A program made the position numbers and the translations under genes. The notes under the pieces were generated by a model. The model ran no database searches. It saw only the letters and a program-made list of their open reading frames with translations, and had not been told where the DNA came from. DNA of 64,000 nucleotides from Bacteroidaceae bacterium (lineage in GTDB: Bacteria; Bacteroidota; Bacteroidia; Bacteroidales; Bacteroidaceae), in the NCBI GenBank assembly GCA_024697785.1, contig JAILEU010000079.1:1-64000 (forward strand), in the 5' to 3' direction. Position 1 is the first letter of the stretch, and each line of letters opens with the position of its first letter. Positions 40,091 to 48,863 of this stretch are shown one piece after another.

Positions 40091-40522
40091 TCAGGCGATG
40101 CGGACGTAGTAGCGGCCGTTCCATCGGAGGACCTGACGGCGGATCACAGGCGCCCAGGAGACATGCACCCACTGGGGATAGGCGGCAGTGCCCTTTTCCC
40201 AAATGAGCTGGTCGAAGGGGAGATGGTCGGCGATAATCCGGAAAAGGCGGGCATTGTCCGTCAGGTCGCGGGCACGGATGTCGGCGGCCTGACCGAGCAC
40301 GTGCTGCGAGCTGGGGGCGCCGCCAAGCAGCGTGTTGAGCATCGGGCTGCGGTAGCCGCTATTGACATAAACGGGACGGCCGTAGAGCTCGCGCAGGGGG
40401 TCGAGGACGTTGGCCACGAGCCGGCACAGGTTTTCCTCTTCAGCTCGCCCGGGCGTGTTGGCCATATGGCGCGCTTCAGCATAGTCGCTGTGGCAGAGCT
40501 CGGAAAGGGTGAAGTACTTCAT
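40091..40522 (-). CDS. Endolysin, M15-type peptidase
   Basis: 143 residues, close in pattern to D-Ala-D-Ala/L-Ala-D-Glu carboxypeptidases of family M15: YVNSGYRSP, then SSQHVLGQAADI (His74 and Asp81 zinc ligands) and WVHVSW (His120). It would cut peptidoglycan stem peptides after holin opens the membrane. No signal peptide, so it depends on the holin. An alternative ATG at 40540 overlaps the upstream gene by eight bases; 40522 starts directly at the domain. Confidence 0.85.
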   Translation of the reverse strand: MKYFTLSELCHSDYAEARHMANTPGRAEEENLCRLVANVLDPLRELYGRPVYVNSGYRSPMLNTLLGGAPSSQHVLGQAADIRARDLTDNARLFRIIADHLPFDQLIWEKGTAAYPQWVHVSWAPVIRRQVLRWNGRYYVRIA

Positions 40523-40532
40523 AGGGTATGAC

Positions 40533-41012
40533 CTAAGCATCTTCTTCCGGCGCGTTCCACAGTACGCCGAACAACAGTTCTTCGACGATGCCGCTAAACA
40601 CGTCCTTTGCCTGTCCCCCGGGGCTGTCTTGCCTGTTCTCGTCCTGCAGCTTCCGCCACTCCTCGTAGGGGATGGTCTTCACGCCATCCAGCGTGACCTC
40701 CTCGTCATGCAGCTCTTTCCGCTGCCGCACCAGCAAGCGGTACCGACCGTTCATCTCTTCCAGTTCCTTCCTCTCGCTCTCCGACGGCTTCTCCAGCGAT
40801 GCCAGTTCGGCACGCCTCATGTCAAAGGCCTGTGCGTCCTCGATGCCACATTCATTCACCAGCTCGTCGTCCTGCGCCAGCAAGGCGTTGAATGCCTTAC
40901 GTACCTGGCTCTTGAGTTTGAATACCTTGTACGCGTGAGCCATGCTCACCGTGTGCTGCGTAGCCTCCAGCACACCGCCCTGCACCAGGGCCAGAATCTC
41001 TGAATTCTTCAT
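40533..41012 (-). CDS. Helical phage protein upstream of endolysin
   Basis: 159 residues. The N-terminal KNSEILALVQGGVLEATQHTVSMAHAYKVFKLKSQVRKAFNALLA helix and the EMNGRYRLLVRQRKELHDEEVTLDGVKTIPYEEWRKLQDEN coiled coil are characteristic of small helical phage proteins of the DUF1617 type, but the family link is weak. It shares an operon with the glycosyltransferase and endolysin genes. Role unknown. Confidence 0.5.
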   Translation of the reverse strand: MKNSEILALVQGGVLEATQHTVSMAHAYKVFKLKSQVRKAFNALLAQDDELVNECGIEDAQAFDMRRAELASLEKPSESERKELEEMNGRYRLLVRQRKELHDEEVTLDGVKTIPYEEWRKLQDENRQDSPGGQAKDVFSGIVEELLFGVLWNAPEEDA

Positions 41013-41059
41013 TTCATCTTGTTTTTTGGGTTAATACTATTTAGATGTCTTCTTATATG

Positions 41060-41908
41060 TCAGCTCTCTGCGAACTGCTTCAGTTCCTCCCACTCCTTAC
41101 GGTATGGGGCCACCATGTCGTCTGTGGGGTTACACTGTGCGAGCTGCTCCAACCCGTACCGGTAAGCCTCTTCCCACGGGTAGGCGTCCAGCCATCTCGG
41201 GTCGTACTCAGCGAAGAACCTCACAAGGTCTGCGATGCACAGGGTCTTGAACAGGGCTGTTTTGAAGGCGTCGGCCGTGTGTGTCAGACTCCCCGCATTG
41301 TACATGTAATGGTAGCCCTGTCCGCCCACGAAGCACACCAGGCCCGCCCACCAAAGCAATTTCACGCAAGTCGGAACATCTTCTATATACCGCCTGTCCG
41401 AATAAGGCACCTTGCCGTATAGCGACCTCCTGACGAGGCGGTTGTTCAGGAACATCGTCGTCTGCATGAAGTAGTCCGCTATCTTTGCGTCGCCCTCCAC
41501 CGTCCTTTCCGCATAGCTCATCTCGCACACGCGGCCGTCGCCTCCGTGCATCGTGACGCCGCCTGTCACGATGTCGGCGTCCTCTTCCATAGCTTTCCGC
41601 GCCAGTCGCTCCACATAGTCCGGCTCTATCCAGTCGTCGCCGTCCAGCAGCAGCACGTAGTCGCCCGTCGCGTAGCTGATACCCCTTCGGCGGGCCAGCC
41701 CTGCACCGACGTTCCTACTGCAGAGCAATACGGTCACGTCAGGATATTTCTCGGCAAGCTCGAAGAGAACGTCACGGGTGCCGTCGGTCGATTTGTCCTC
41801 AACGACTATCACCTCCACGTCATCCCACGTCTGCCATACAGCACTCTCCACAGCCTTCCGCAGCGTGTGCCCGACATTGTAGGCCGTTATAACGATGCTC
41901 ACCTTCAT
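41060..41908 (-). CDS. Glycosyltransferase family 2 in the tail module
   Basis: 282 residues. GT-A fold with MKVSIVITAYNVGHTLRKAVESAVWQ (UDP-sugar site), VIVVEDKSTDGT and the metal-binding DxD motif as LLLDGDDW (about residue 88). It transfers a sugar from a nucleotide donor; acceptor unknown. There is no membrane helix. The gene lies between a tail-tip protein and a DUF1617-like gene and shares their operon, so it may glycosylate virion proteins or modify host surface glycan after infection. Start at 41908 is at the usual motif border. Confidence 0.8.
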   Translation of the reverse strand: MKVSIVITAYNVGHTLRKAVESAVWQTWDDVEVIVVEDKSTDGTRDVLFELAEKYPDVTVLLCSRNVGAGLARRRGISYATGDYVLLLDGDDWIEPDYVERLARKAMEEDADIVTGGVTMHGGDGRVCEMSYAERTVEGDAKIADYFMQTTMFLNNRLVRRSLYGKVPYSDRRYIEDVPTCVKLLWWAGLVCFVGGQGYHYMYNAGSLTHTADAFKTALFKTLCIADLVRFFAEYDPRWLDAYPWEEAYRYGLEQLAQCNPTDDMVAPYRKEWEELKQFAES

Positions 41909-41915
41909 GGTATGC

Positions 41916-43493
41916 TCATTGCCAGTCGTGGCTGTCAAGGCTGTAGCCCCGGCTCTCTATCAGGGCCGCTATCTCACTCTCGCCGGAGGCTTCCACGACA
42001 AATCCCCCGGCCGTCGCCAGCACCGCCACTTCGGTATCCGACCCGTATTCGCAGGCATAGACGATGAAATCCACGTCACCCGTCACGCCTAGCGTGGTCT
42101 TGTCACATACCTCCACCAGCCTGTGCCCGACGGCGTTCAACGTCATGCCAGACCAGTCATACTGGGCCTCGCTGCTGATGGCTCTTCCCGTTGCAGAGTC
42201 ATATGCCTGCACCCAGACCTCATCGAGCGTCATCGCCGCACCGGAATAGTTGTAGAAGGCGACCGCAAGCGACCATCTCGTCTGCCCGTTCGCGCCATCA
42301 ACACCATGCTTTCGCATCCATGCCAGTCGGAGCTGTACCGTCGGAATGGTGCTGTTACGGCGGACAAGCTTCAGCCCCGTTGCTGTCGCTTCGCTGCCGC
42401 GGACACAAAGCGTCGTCCCTTGTGGTATGTCGCTCAGCAGGAGCCTTTGGGAACAAAAGAACGTCTTCAGCTTCCACCCCTTCATGGCTGTAATGCCCGC
42501 GACAGTGTCCGCGTTGGAGCCGGTGGGCAGCTCAATGTAAATCCGCAGCCAGTTGCCAAGATTGTCGCTGTGCCTGCCTGCCGCGCTACCCCACAGCATG
42601 TAGTCAACGTGCCCGTCCACCTCGTCCGTGTGGTACAGGACGCCGCAAAGGTACATGTTTTTCGGGTTGAAATCCGTGTCGCGCAAGGCAATGCAGGTGC
42701 AGAGTTCGTCAAACGTAATGTTGCCTCCGACGACAACATTCCCCACTTTCCGGCTTTCTGGAAGGCCGCCCGGCAGGATGGCATCGGCTATGACCTTCCA
42801 CGTGCCGCCGTCCTGATAGACGCCGAACTCCAGACCGCTTTGTACAAAAGGCAGTGGGCTCACGGCGTTCCCGTCATAGCCGTCGAAGTCCAGAATCCTG
42901 AACGGGATGAAGCTCGTACCCTGATCCTTCAGCGGGGGCTCATAGCGCCAGCGAAGCGTCGTAACGCGTGTGTTGATTACCCTCTCCCCGTCAAGGACCA
43001 GACCCGCGAGGAAGCCTGTTGATGGCAGCCCGTCCACGCTCGTAGGCAGCCCGTCAGCCAACACCGACCCCGTCCCTGTTGTAATGGCCTCATTGAACAG
43101 TGCCTCGCCTGACGGAATCTCCATGCCGTAGGCCATCTTGAAAGGCCTACCTGTGTACGCATCCGTCCTGTAACCCTCGCCGTTGCCTTGCTGGCGTGCC
43201 ATTATCTGCGCCGCCGTCGCGTCAGGGCCGAGGAAGCTCTGCGAGCCCGTGAAAAACACCGGCTTAGCCTTCGACCAGCAGTTAATCTGGCCTACATAGG
43301 CATTGCTTTCCGCATACGTGGGGTTTGTGCTCACACCTTCGGCATGGCCGTCCTCGTAGTCTTTCATGCCCTGACAAAGCGTGCCAAGGTCGCGGGAGGC
43401 AAGCCCGATGCCCTTAGCGATATCGTCGAGGCTGACACCCTTAGGAGGGGTCGTGCTCGTGTCTCTGTAAATCTTTCCGTTATTAACTGGCAT
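41916..43493 (-). CDS. Putative tail-tip / receptor-binding structural protein
   Basis: 525 residues. It opens MPVNNGKIYRDTSTTPPKGVSLDDIAKGIGLASRDLG, a short conserved N-terminal adaptor pattern of Bacteroidetes phage fibres, then a long beta-rich body with PFKMAYGMEIPSGE and several Gly/Asp turns. No enzymatic motif is apparent. Context (two fibre genes upstream, glycosyltransferase downstream) favours an adhesin or baseplate role. High GC, long beta. Confidence 0.6.
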   Translation of the reverse strand: MPVNNGKIYRDTSTTPPKGVSLDDIAKGIGLASRDLGTLCQGMKDYEDGHAEGVSTNPTYAESNAYVGQINCWSKAKPVFFTGSQSFLGPDATAAQIMARQQGNGEGYRTDAYTGRPFKMAYGMEIPSGEALFNEAITTGTGSVLADGLPTSVDGLPSTGFLAGLVLDGERVINTRVTTLRWRYEPPLKDQGTSFIPFRILDFDGYDGNAVSPLPFVQSGLEFGVYQDGGTWKVIADAILPGGLPESRKVGNVVVGGNITFDELCTCIALRDTDFNPKNMYLCGVLYHTDEVDGHVDYMLWGSAAGRHSDNLGNWLRIYIELPTGSNADTVAGITAMKGWKLKTFFCSQRLLLSDIPQGTTLCVRGSEATATGLKLVRRNSTIPTVQLRLAWMRKHGVDGANGQTRWSLAVAFYNYSGAAMTLDEVWVQAYDSATGRAISSEAQYDWSGMTLNAVGHRLVEVCDKTTLGVTGDVDFIVYACEYGSDTEVAVLATAGGFVVEASGESEIAALIESRGYSLDSHDWQ

Positions 43494-43525
43494 ATATCTT
43501 CGTTTTTTCTGTTCTTTTTCGTTCG

Positions 43526-45676
43526 TTACAGCGCCTTCGTATATTTGGCCAAAACCTTCCAGCCCGACGAGTAGCCTATCTCAATGAAGTTGACTTCGAC
43601 TGTGCCGCTGTTGGGACAGGAATAATAGTATAACAGGATGCTCGAGCTGCCTCTGCTTCCCACATGTACGTCCAGACGCACGTTGTAGCTCACCCCGTTC
43701 ATGCTTTCCACCGCCCTTACGTGCAGTCTCGCCCTCCCGTTGGCAATGTTCGTCAGAAAGTTCGGGAGGTTCAGGACCGAGGTGGGGATGGACGTCCCCG
43801 CCGTGTAGCCGAACACGGTCGTCAGGTTATACTCATAGACGCCCTTGACGTTGCCGCCGTTCGCGTCGATAATGCTGCTGCCGTACAACGTCAGCGAGGC
43901 CGACCGGGAGGAGTTGCCGACATACACCTCCCCGCCCGATCCGCCCCACAGGGCTTTCGCAACCACCCCGTTACCCGCCACGAAGAGGCCCTTCCCCGAG
44001 GCAAGCGTGACGTCCTGGCCGAGCAGGGCCGCACGGCTGCCCTCGTCCCACGACATCACGTTATACACGCTTCCGCCACCCTCAAGGAACCACAGCGACC
44101 CGCCAGGGGCTATCTTCACACCGTCCAGCGTCGCCGTCCCGTCCTTCACTCCTGACAGCGACGCACCCAGCGTCACGGCGTAGTCATACACCTTCTGCAC
44201 AGCATGGGCATTGAACACCGTCCCCGCGTCGCCCGCCGACAGCGCATCGCCCATGTGGCTCCAGTCCAGAACGGTCTCCACCACGCTGCTGCCCGCCGGC
44301 ACGCCGTCGCTCACGCCGCCGCCGCTCACACTGCTGTCGCTGTAGAAAGGTAGGTTCGTGTGAAGGTATCTCACCCCACCGACGGTCTTGACCTCTAAAT
44401 AGTCCGACGTTCCGCCGTTGAACCCTATCTTCTGCCCCGAAGCCACCGTCAGACCGGCGCTGAACGTGGCCACGCCCGTCGACGTCAGCGACGCTACCGT
44501 CGTCGCACCTGCACCCAGCGTCCCGTTCACATGCAGCAGGTATAGCGGATCGGCAATGCCGATACCCCAGTAGCCGCTGTTCGTCGCTCCGCTATACGTC
44601 TTCGAGCCCGTGTACGTCAGCGCACCCATGTATCCCGCATAGCTCGTGCCTATCACCAGCGGGTAGTAGTACGCGTCCTCATAGCTGTACAGCTTCCATC
44701 CTTTTACCGTGTCGCTGCTGTTGCTTAGGCCGAACAGCTGTAGCGTCACGTCTGACACGTGCGTCCCCTCGTCATAGGTCACCGTGTCATACAGGTGAAG
44801 CTCCCTCGCATGCAACGGCCCGTAGGGCATGGTCGCCGTGCCTATCGGCCGCGTCCGCGCTGCATCGGGCGTCATGGCATGCGTCGTCAGCTCACCGCCC
44901 ACATACAGCTTCTTGGCAATGTAGGCGCCGCCGCGTATGTCCAGCGCAGCGCTCACTACACCTTCCGAAACGCTGTAGTCCGTTGTCAGCGAGCTGGTCA
45001 CCTTGCCCGTCGACGTAACAGACGGCACCGTCAGCGCGCCCGTCAGCGTCAGGGACCCAAGCTTGCTCGCCGCTCCGCCCACGCCCAGGTAATAGGAACT
45101 GCTCCCCAGACGCACCTGGCTCGTGAAAGTCTTGATTCCCGCCACCGTCTGGTCGCCCGTCAGCGACACCGCGTCCGTGATGCCGTAGCCGGATAGCGTC
45201 GTCGGCTTACCCGACACAATCTTATCCCATCCCAGCCCGGGGATGTCGGACGCATTGAGCAGCGAGCCCACGTTGCCCGTGTGCAGGAGGGCATGGGTGT
45301 CGTACGTCACCCCGTCCGTGCCTATGCACAGCTGGTGCTTGCCCACAGCGTCCACCCACCACTCCGTGTTCGCCTGGGGGCTCAGCACCAGCTTCTGCGC
45401 CGTGTTGTGGAACCCGATGTAGCTCGTCAACGCCCCGCCTGCCGCATAGCTCGCCACAAGGTACTTGGCCCTCGACGTGTCCACGTCGTACGGCACCGCC
45501 CACGGCTCTCGAAGCGACTCCAGGCGTCCTTTCACCGCCGATGCCGTCAGCGCCCTCGTCGTCCCGCCAATCCGCAGGCGGACAGCGTCCGCACCGTCGC
45601 ACTCCAGGGCGAATTCCTCCACCCAGCCCTTCGTCACCAGGTCGGCGCCATCGTCAAATTCACCAAGGTTCTTCAT
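43526..45676 (-). CDS. Tail fibre protein A
   Basis: 716 residues, Gly/Thr/Ser/Val-rich beta-solenoid style. It has repeated units of the type TGNVGSLLNASDIPGLGWDKIVSGKPTTLSGYGITDAV (typical of phage fibre repeats), a QKIGFNGGTSDYLEVKTVGGVRYLHTNLPFYSDSSV block (about 412-450), and a C-terminal domain that may be the receptor tip. The shared block is also in the next two proteins. It binds host surface structures by homology of architecture. GC is about 60 percent. Confidence 0.7.
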   Translation of the reverse strand: MKNLGEFDDGADLVTKGWVEEFALECDGADAVRLRIGGTTRALTASAVKGRLESLREPWAVPYDVDTSRAKYLVASYAAGGALTSYIGFHNTAQKLVLSPQANTEWWVDAVGKHQLCIGTDGVTYDTHALLHTGNVGSLLNASDIPGLGWDKIVSGKPTTLSGYGITDAVSLTGDQTVAGIKTFTSQVRLGSSSYYLGVGGAASKLGSLTLTGALTVPSVTSTGKVTSSLTTDYSVSEGVVSAALDIRGGAYIAKKLYVGGELTTHAMTPDAARTRPIGTATMPYGPLHARELHLYDTVTYDEGTHVSDVTLQLFGLSNSSDTVKGWKLYSYEDAYYYPLVIGTSYAGYMGALTYTGSKTYSGATNSGYWGIGIADPLYLLHVNGTLGAGATTVASLTSTGVATFSAGLTVASGQKIGFNGGTSDYLEVKTVGGVRYLHTNLPFYSDSSVSGGGVSDGVPAGSSVVETVLDWSHMGDALSAGDAGTVFNAHAVQKVYDYAVTLGASLSGVKDGTATLDGVKIAPGGSLWFLEGGGSVYNVMSWDEGSRAALLGQDVTLASGKGLFVAGNGVVAKALWGGSGGEVYVGNSSRSASLTLYGSSIIDANGGNVKGVYEYNLTTVFGYTAGTSIPTSVLNLPNFLTNIANGRARLHVRAVESMNGVSYNVRLDVHVGSRGSSSILLYYYSCPNSGTVEVNFIEIGYSSGWKVLAKYTKAL

Positions 45677-45706
45677 CGTCCATCCAGCCTATCCAGTCCA
45701 TCCAGC

Positions 45707-47737
45707 CTATCTGCCTACAACCACCACCTTGAACGTCTTTCCTGCAGACGCTGTGCCCTGCGCCTGCCCGAAGACGAGCTTCACCGTGTCCTCGCCCGTA
45801 ATCGTCACGTCCGTCATAACCAGCTCCCACCCGGCCGAGTCGCTTCCCGTGTAGAGGAACACCGCCACGTTTCTCGTCCCCAGACCATGCGTCACCGTCT
45901 TTTCCGTGACGCCGGTCAGCGTCACGCTCCCCGCAAAGCTCTTTGTCCGGTAAGCGCTCGCCAGGCTCACCGTCCTGCTGCCGCTCGACGTGATGGCGGC
46001 CGCGTCGCTCACCGTTATGCCCGTCCCGGCCGTTATGGTCACGCTCGTCACCGTGCCCGTCTTCTTCAGGCCGGCAAAGTTCGTCTCGTTCACGTACGAC
46101 GTGTAGTTCCCCGAGTGCAGCAGCTTCACCCACTCCGGCCAGCTCTCTGAAAACACGCCATTGCTCGTCTGGGTCGAGCACGCTCGGTACCAGATGTCCT
46201 GTCCCGACGTGGGGAAGGCTATCTGGGGCAGCAGGTTGACGGTCCCGTCCGTCTTGCCCACGGCCCTCGCCATCTGCAGCAGAAGGCCGGCATTAACGGG
46301 GGCATGACTGTCGCCGATGGCTCCGAGGCTGAACAGTGACAGCCACAGACCCGCAGAGTCCGGGAAGTTGTTGAAGTCTGCCGTCTCTCCGTCAAGATAG
46401 CCGAAGCTCTTCAGCGCCACGTGCGACGCCTCACCCTTCGTCACCGTCAGGGTCGTTCCGCTCTTCGCGACGCCTGTCACCACGTCGCCCGCCCCCGACA
46501 CGGTCAGCGTCGTCGCACTGCCGCCTTCCAGACTTGCTATACGCCCCCCGAGCTCCGTCCATATCCTGTTCACCGTGTAGGCGTTGAACACCTTGGTCGT
46601 GTCGCCGTCGGTCAGTGACGATTCCAGGCCGCTCCAGCCCAGCACCGTCTCCACCACGCCGCCGCCCGACGACCCGCCGCCGCTCACGCCGCTGCCGCTC
46701 ACGCTGCCGTCGCTATAGAACGAAAGGTTCGTATGAAGGTATTTCACCCCGTCAACGGTCACTACCTCCAGATAGTCCGACGTCCCGCCGTTGAATCCTA
46801 TCTTCTGGCCCGACGCCAACTTCAGGCCAGCACTGAACGTCGCCGCACCGCTGAAGGTCTTCGCACCCGCCAGCGTCTGCACACCCGTCGTCACCACACC
46901 GCTCGCCGTGGCCGATGCCGACGGAACCGCCACCGCCGTGCTTGTGTTGCCCATCGCCTTGACCTTCAGTGTCGGGCCGGACGTCGTGCCGCCCGTCCAT
47001 GTCACCACGGGCGTGTCCCGCACTACCGTGCCGCGCAGCTCCTGACCGCTCATCACCAGGTTCACGTCGCCGACCGCCGTCGAGCCGCCACGCAGCGTCA
47101 CCGCACCTGTCACGCCGCCCAGCGTCGTCACGTAGTTCGTCAGGTTCGTCTGGATAACGTCGTAGCTGCCCTGCGTCGTGCCCGCGCCGTCCTGGTTCAC
47201 AATCACCATGTCGCCGGCCTCCACAGCAACCGTCCCGAACCAGCCGCTGCCCGTCACCTTGAACGTCCAGCCCTTACCCATCTTCGACAGGTCAACGGTC
47301 GTCCCGCCTGCAACCAGGCCTCCGCCCGATGACGAACTGCCGGATATCGTGAATTGCGACGCCTGGATGCTGCCGCTCGAACCCGCGGCAGCTACCGTGC
47401 CCATATACACCATCGCGTCCGCCATCTTCAGTGCGTCTCGCACGTATGCATAGACCGCACCCGTCGACGGAATCTTCTCACCGCCGCTCACAATGTCGCT
47501 CACCGACGTCGTGAAGTCCGCCAGCATCGGTATCGTCACACAGCCCGCACGGCCGTCAAGCAGCGTTCTCCACGCCGCTACACCGTTCACCGTGCCATAC
47601 ACCTTCGGCGCATGCACACCCGCCGTCGAGTCAAAATACACAGCTCCCGTCTTCGCCGTCGGCGCCGTACCGCTCGGGTGAAGGACAACGTTCTGAAGCT
47701 GATTCGAATGAAGATTCAGATTGCTAAGTACATTCAT
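45707..47737 (-). CDS. Tail fibre protein B
   Basis: 676 residues. N-terminal adaptor MNVLSNLNLHSNQLQNVVLHPSGTAP-TAKTGAVYFDSTAG is typical of phage fibres that attach to the baseplate. The body has long stretches of beta repeats and a block QKIGFNGGTSDYLEVVTVDGVKYLHTNLSFYSDGSV nearly identical to protein A. C-terminal segment (TGVTEKTVTHGLGTRNVAVFLYTG) resembles a trimeric fibre tip fold. It is one of a family of modular receptor-binding proteins produced by duplication in this operon. Confidence 0.7.
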   Translation of the reverse strand: MNVLSNLNLHSNQLQNVVLHPSGTAPTAKTGAVYFDSTAGVHAPKVYGTVNGVAAWRTLLDGRAGCVTIPMLADFTTSVSDIVSGGEKIPSTGAVYAYVRDALKMADAMVYMGTVAAAGSSGSIQASQFTISGSSSSGGGLVAGGTTVDLSKMGKGWTFKVTGSGWFGTVAVEAGDMVIVNQDGAGTTQGSYDVIQTNLTNYVTTLGGVTGAVTLRGGSTAVGDVNLVMSGQELRGTVVRDTPVVTWTGGTTSGPTLKVKAMGNTSTAVAVPSASATASGVVTTGVQTLAGAKTFSGAATFSAGLKLASGQKIGFNGGTSDYLEVVTVDGVKYLHTNLSFYSDGSVSGSGVSGGGSSGGGVVETVLGWSGLESSLTDGDTTKVFNAYTVNRIWTELGGRIASLEGGSATTLTVSGAGDVVTGVAKSGTTLTVTKGEASHVALKSFGYLDGETADFNNFPDSAGLWLSLFSLGAIGDSHAPVNAGLLLQMARAVGKTDGTVNLLPQIAFPTSGQDIWYRACSTQTSNGVFSESWPEWVKLLHSGNYTSYVNETNFAGLKKTGTVTSVTITAGTGITVSDAAAITSSGSRTVSLASAYRTKSFAGSVTLTGVTEKTVTHGLGTRNVAVFLYTGSDSAGWELVMTDVTITGEDTVKLVFGQAQGTASAGKTFKVVVVGR

Positions 47738-47773
47738 ATTCTCTCTTTTTTCTAAAATCTGATTACGCTAATT

Positions 47774-48403
47774 TCAGTTCAGGTATGCCCTCCCGCTGAA
47801 CTCAGCGTTGAAGACCACCCTCACCGTGTCCTTGTTGATGTAAAATACGTCGCCAACCACCACATTGCCCGCGTCATCCACTATCGTCACGCTCGGCCAT
47901 TTGTCCAGATTATGAACAATCACCCAAACGCTCGACGCCTCTGTTTGGAGGTGCTCATAATGGCGATCTCCGCCAACACCGTCAGGCGGACTATCGCCTT
48001 CCTCCTCGATGCCATCATCGACGCCCGTCCCGCCACCCGCCACCCAGCTGTCGCTATAAAACGGTAGCGTGCTATGAAGAACATATTCCGGCATCTCAGC
48101 TGTGCCGAGATTGATGACTTCCAAACGATGACGGTTGTCTCCGAATATCAATGAACATACAATTTGGGAGAAATGCAGGTTACCGCTCACATCTGCACTG
48201 CCATCGAACTGATTCCCCCAAAGAAAAACAGGATTCTTGAACTTGACGGCTTCAGCAGTAAGTACCTGCTCGCTTAATTCTTGTGACCGTCGATTCAAAA
48301 AGTCCAGGATAGTACCTACCATCACGTTTGTCACGCTTCCGGCTTCGACGGCATCGTTGATGGCCTGGATAAGCTGGTCTATATAGGACTGAGCGGTTGT
48401 CAT
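47774..48403 (-). CDS. Short fibre protein with the shared block
   Basis: 209 residues: helical N-terminus (about 1-55, SYIDQLIQAINDAVEAGSV), then RLEVINLGTAEMPEYVLHSTLPFYSDSWVAGGG, related to blocks in fibres A and B, and a C-terminal SVWVIVHNLDKWPSVTIVDDAGNVVVGDVFYINKDTVRVVF domain common in phage tail-fibre proteins. It likely forms a fibre base or alternative tip. Start at 48403 follows the stop of a 152-residue gene closely. Confidence 0.6.
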   Translation of the reverse strand: MTTAQSYIDQLIQAINDAVEAGSVTNVMVGTILDFLNRRSQELSEQVLTAEAVKFKNPVFLWGNQFDGSADVSGNLHFSQIVCSLIFGDNRHRLEVINLGTAEMPEYVLHSTLPFYSDSWVAGGGTGVDDGIEEEGDSPPDGVGGDRHYEHLQTEASSVWVIVHNLDKWPSVTIVDDAGNVVVGDVFYINKDTVRVVFNAEFSGRAYLN

Positions 48404-48404
48404 A

Positions 48405-48863
48405 TCAGTTGAACTGGGCTGCAAAGACAGCCGTATGGATTCGGTAATCCGAGGGAACGGAAACAGGGAAAGAGCTGGTGTAGCTATCAGCTGAAGCAAA
48501 CCTCAGCCGCAGTTTCAGCGACTGCGGCGAAGAGGTGGAGAGCTGAAGAAGCACATCTTCTGCAGAAGGGATTACTTTGACATTATGGCCACGCCACGCC
48601 AACAAAGTAACGTCAGAACTTAGAGCCATATCGACGATGTTCATCAGGTTCGGCAGGTCGAGCCATGAAGATACAACTACCAGCTCAGGACGAATAGGCG
48701 TTCGAAGGCTGTTCTCCTGGAGGCTGTCAGATAGGGCGTCGTATGAGTCAGCTGCAGCTCCGCCCTCATCGTCTCCGATATACAGGGATCTTCCGTTCAG
48801 TATAAGGGAGCGATAGATGCCGTCGGCATCAAGATAGCGGAGGGTATAGGTGGACGTTCCCAT
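48405..48863 (-). CDS. Tail-associated protein, 152 residues
   Basis: Beta-rich with STYTLRYLDADGIYRSLILNGRSLYIGDDEGG, resembling N-terminal domains of distal tail proteins. Its ATG and the upstream stop share one base (TGATG), so the two are coupled. The LAWRGHNVKVIPSAEDVLLQL segment recalls YRGADRKVTAKCENYEVALASF in the neighbour, and the two proteins may be paralogous tail parts. Function inferred from placement. Confidence 0.5.
   Translation of the reverse strand: MGTSTYTLRYLDADGIYRSLILNGRSLYIGDDEGGAAADSYDALSDSLQENSLRTPIRPELVVVSSWLDLPNLMNIVDMALSSDVTLLAWRGHNVKVIPSAEDVLLQLSTSSPQSLKLRLRFASADSYTSSFPVSVPSDYRIHTAVFAAQFN

Noticed and set aside
43526-47737. Diversity-generating retroelement acting on the fibres
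   Set aside because: No reverse transcriptase gene or template repeat was seen anywhere in the window.
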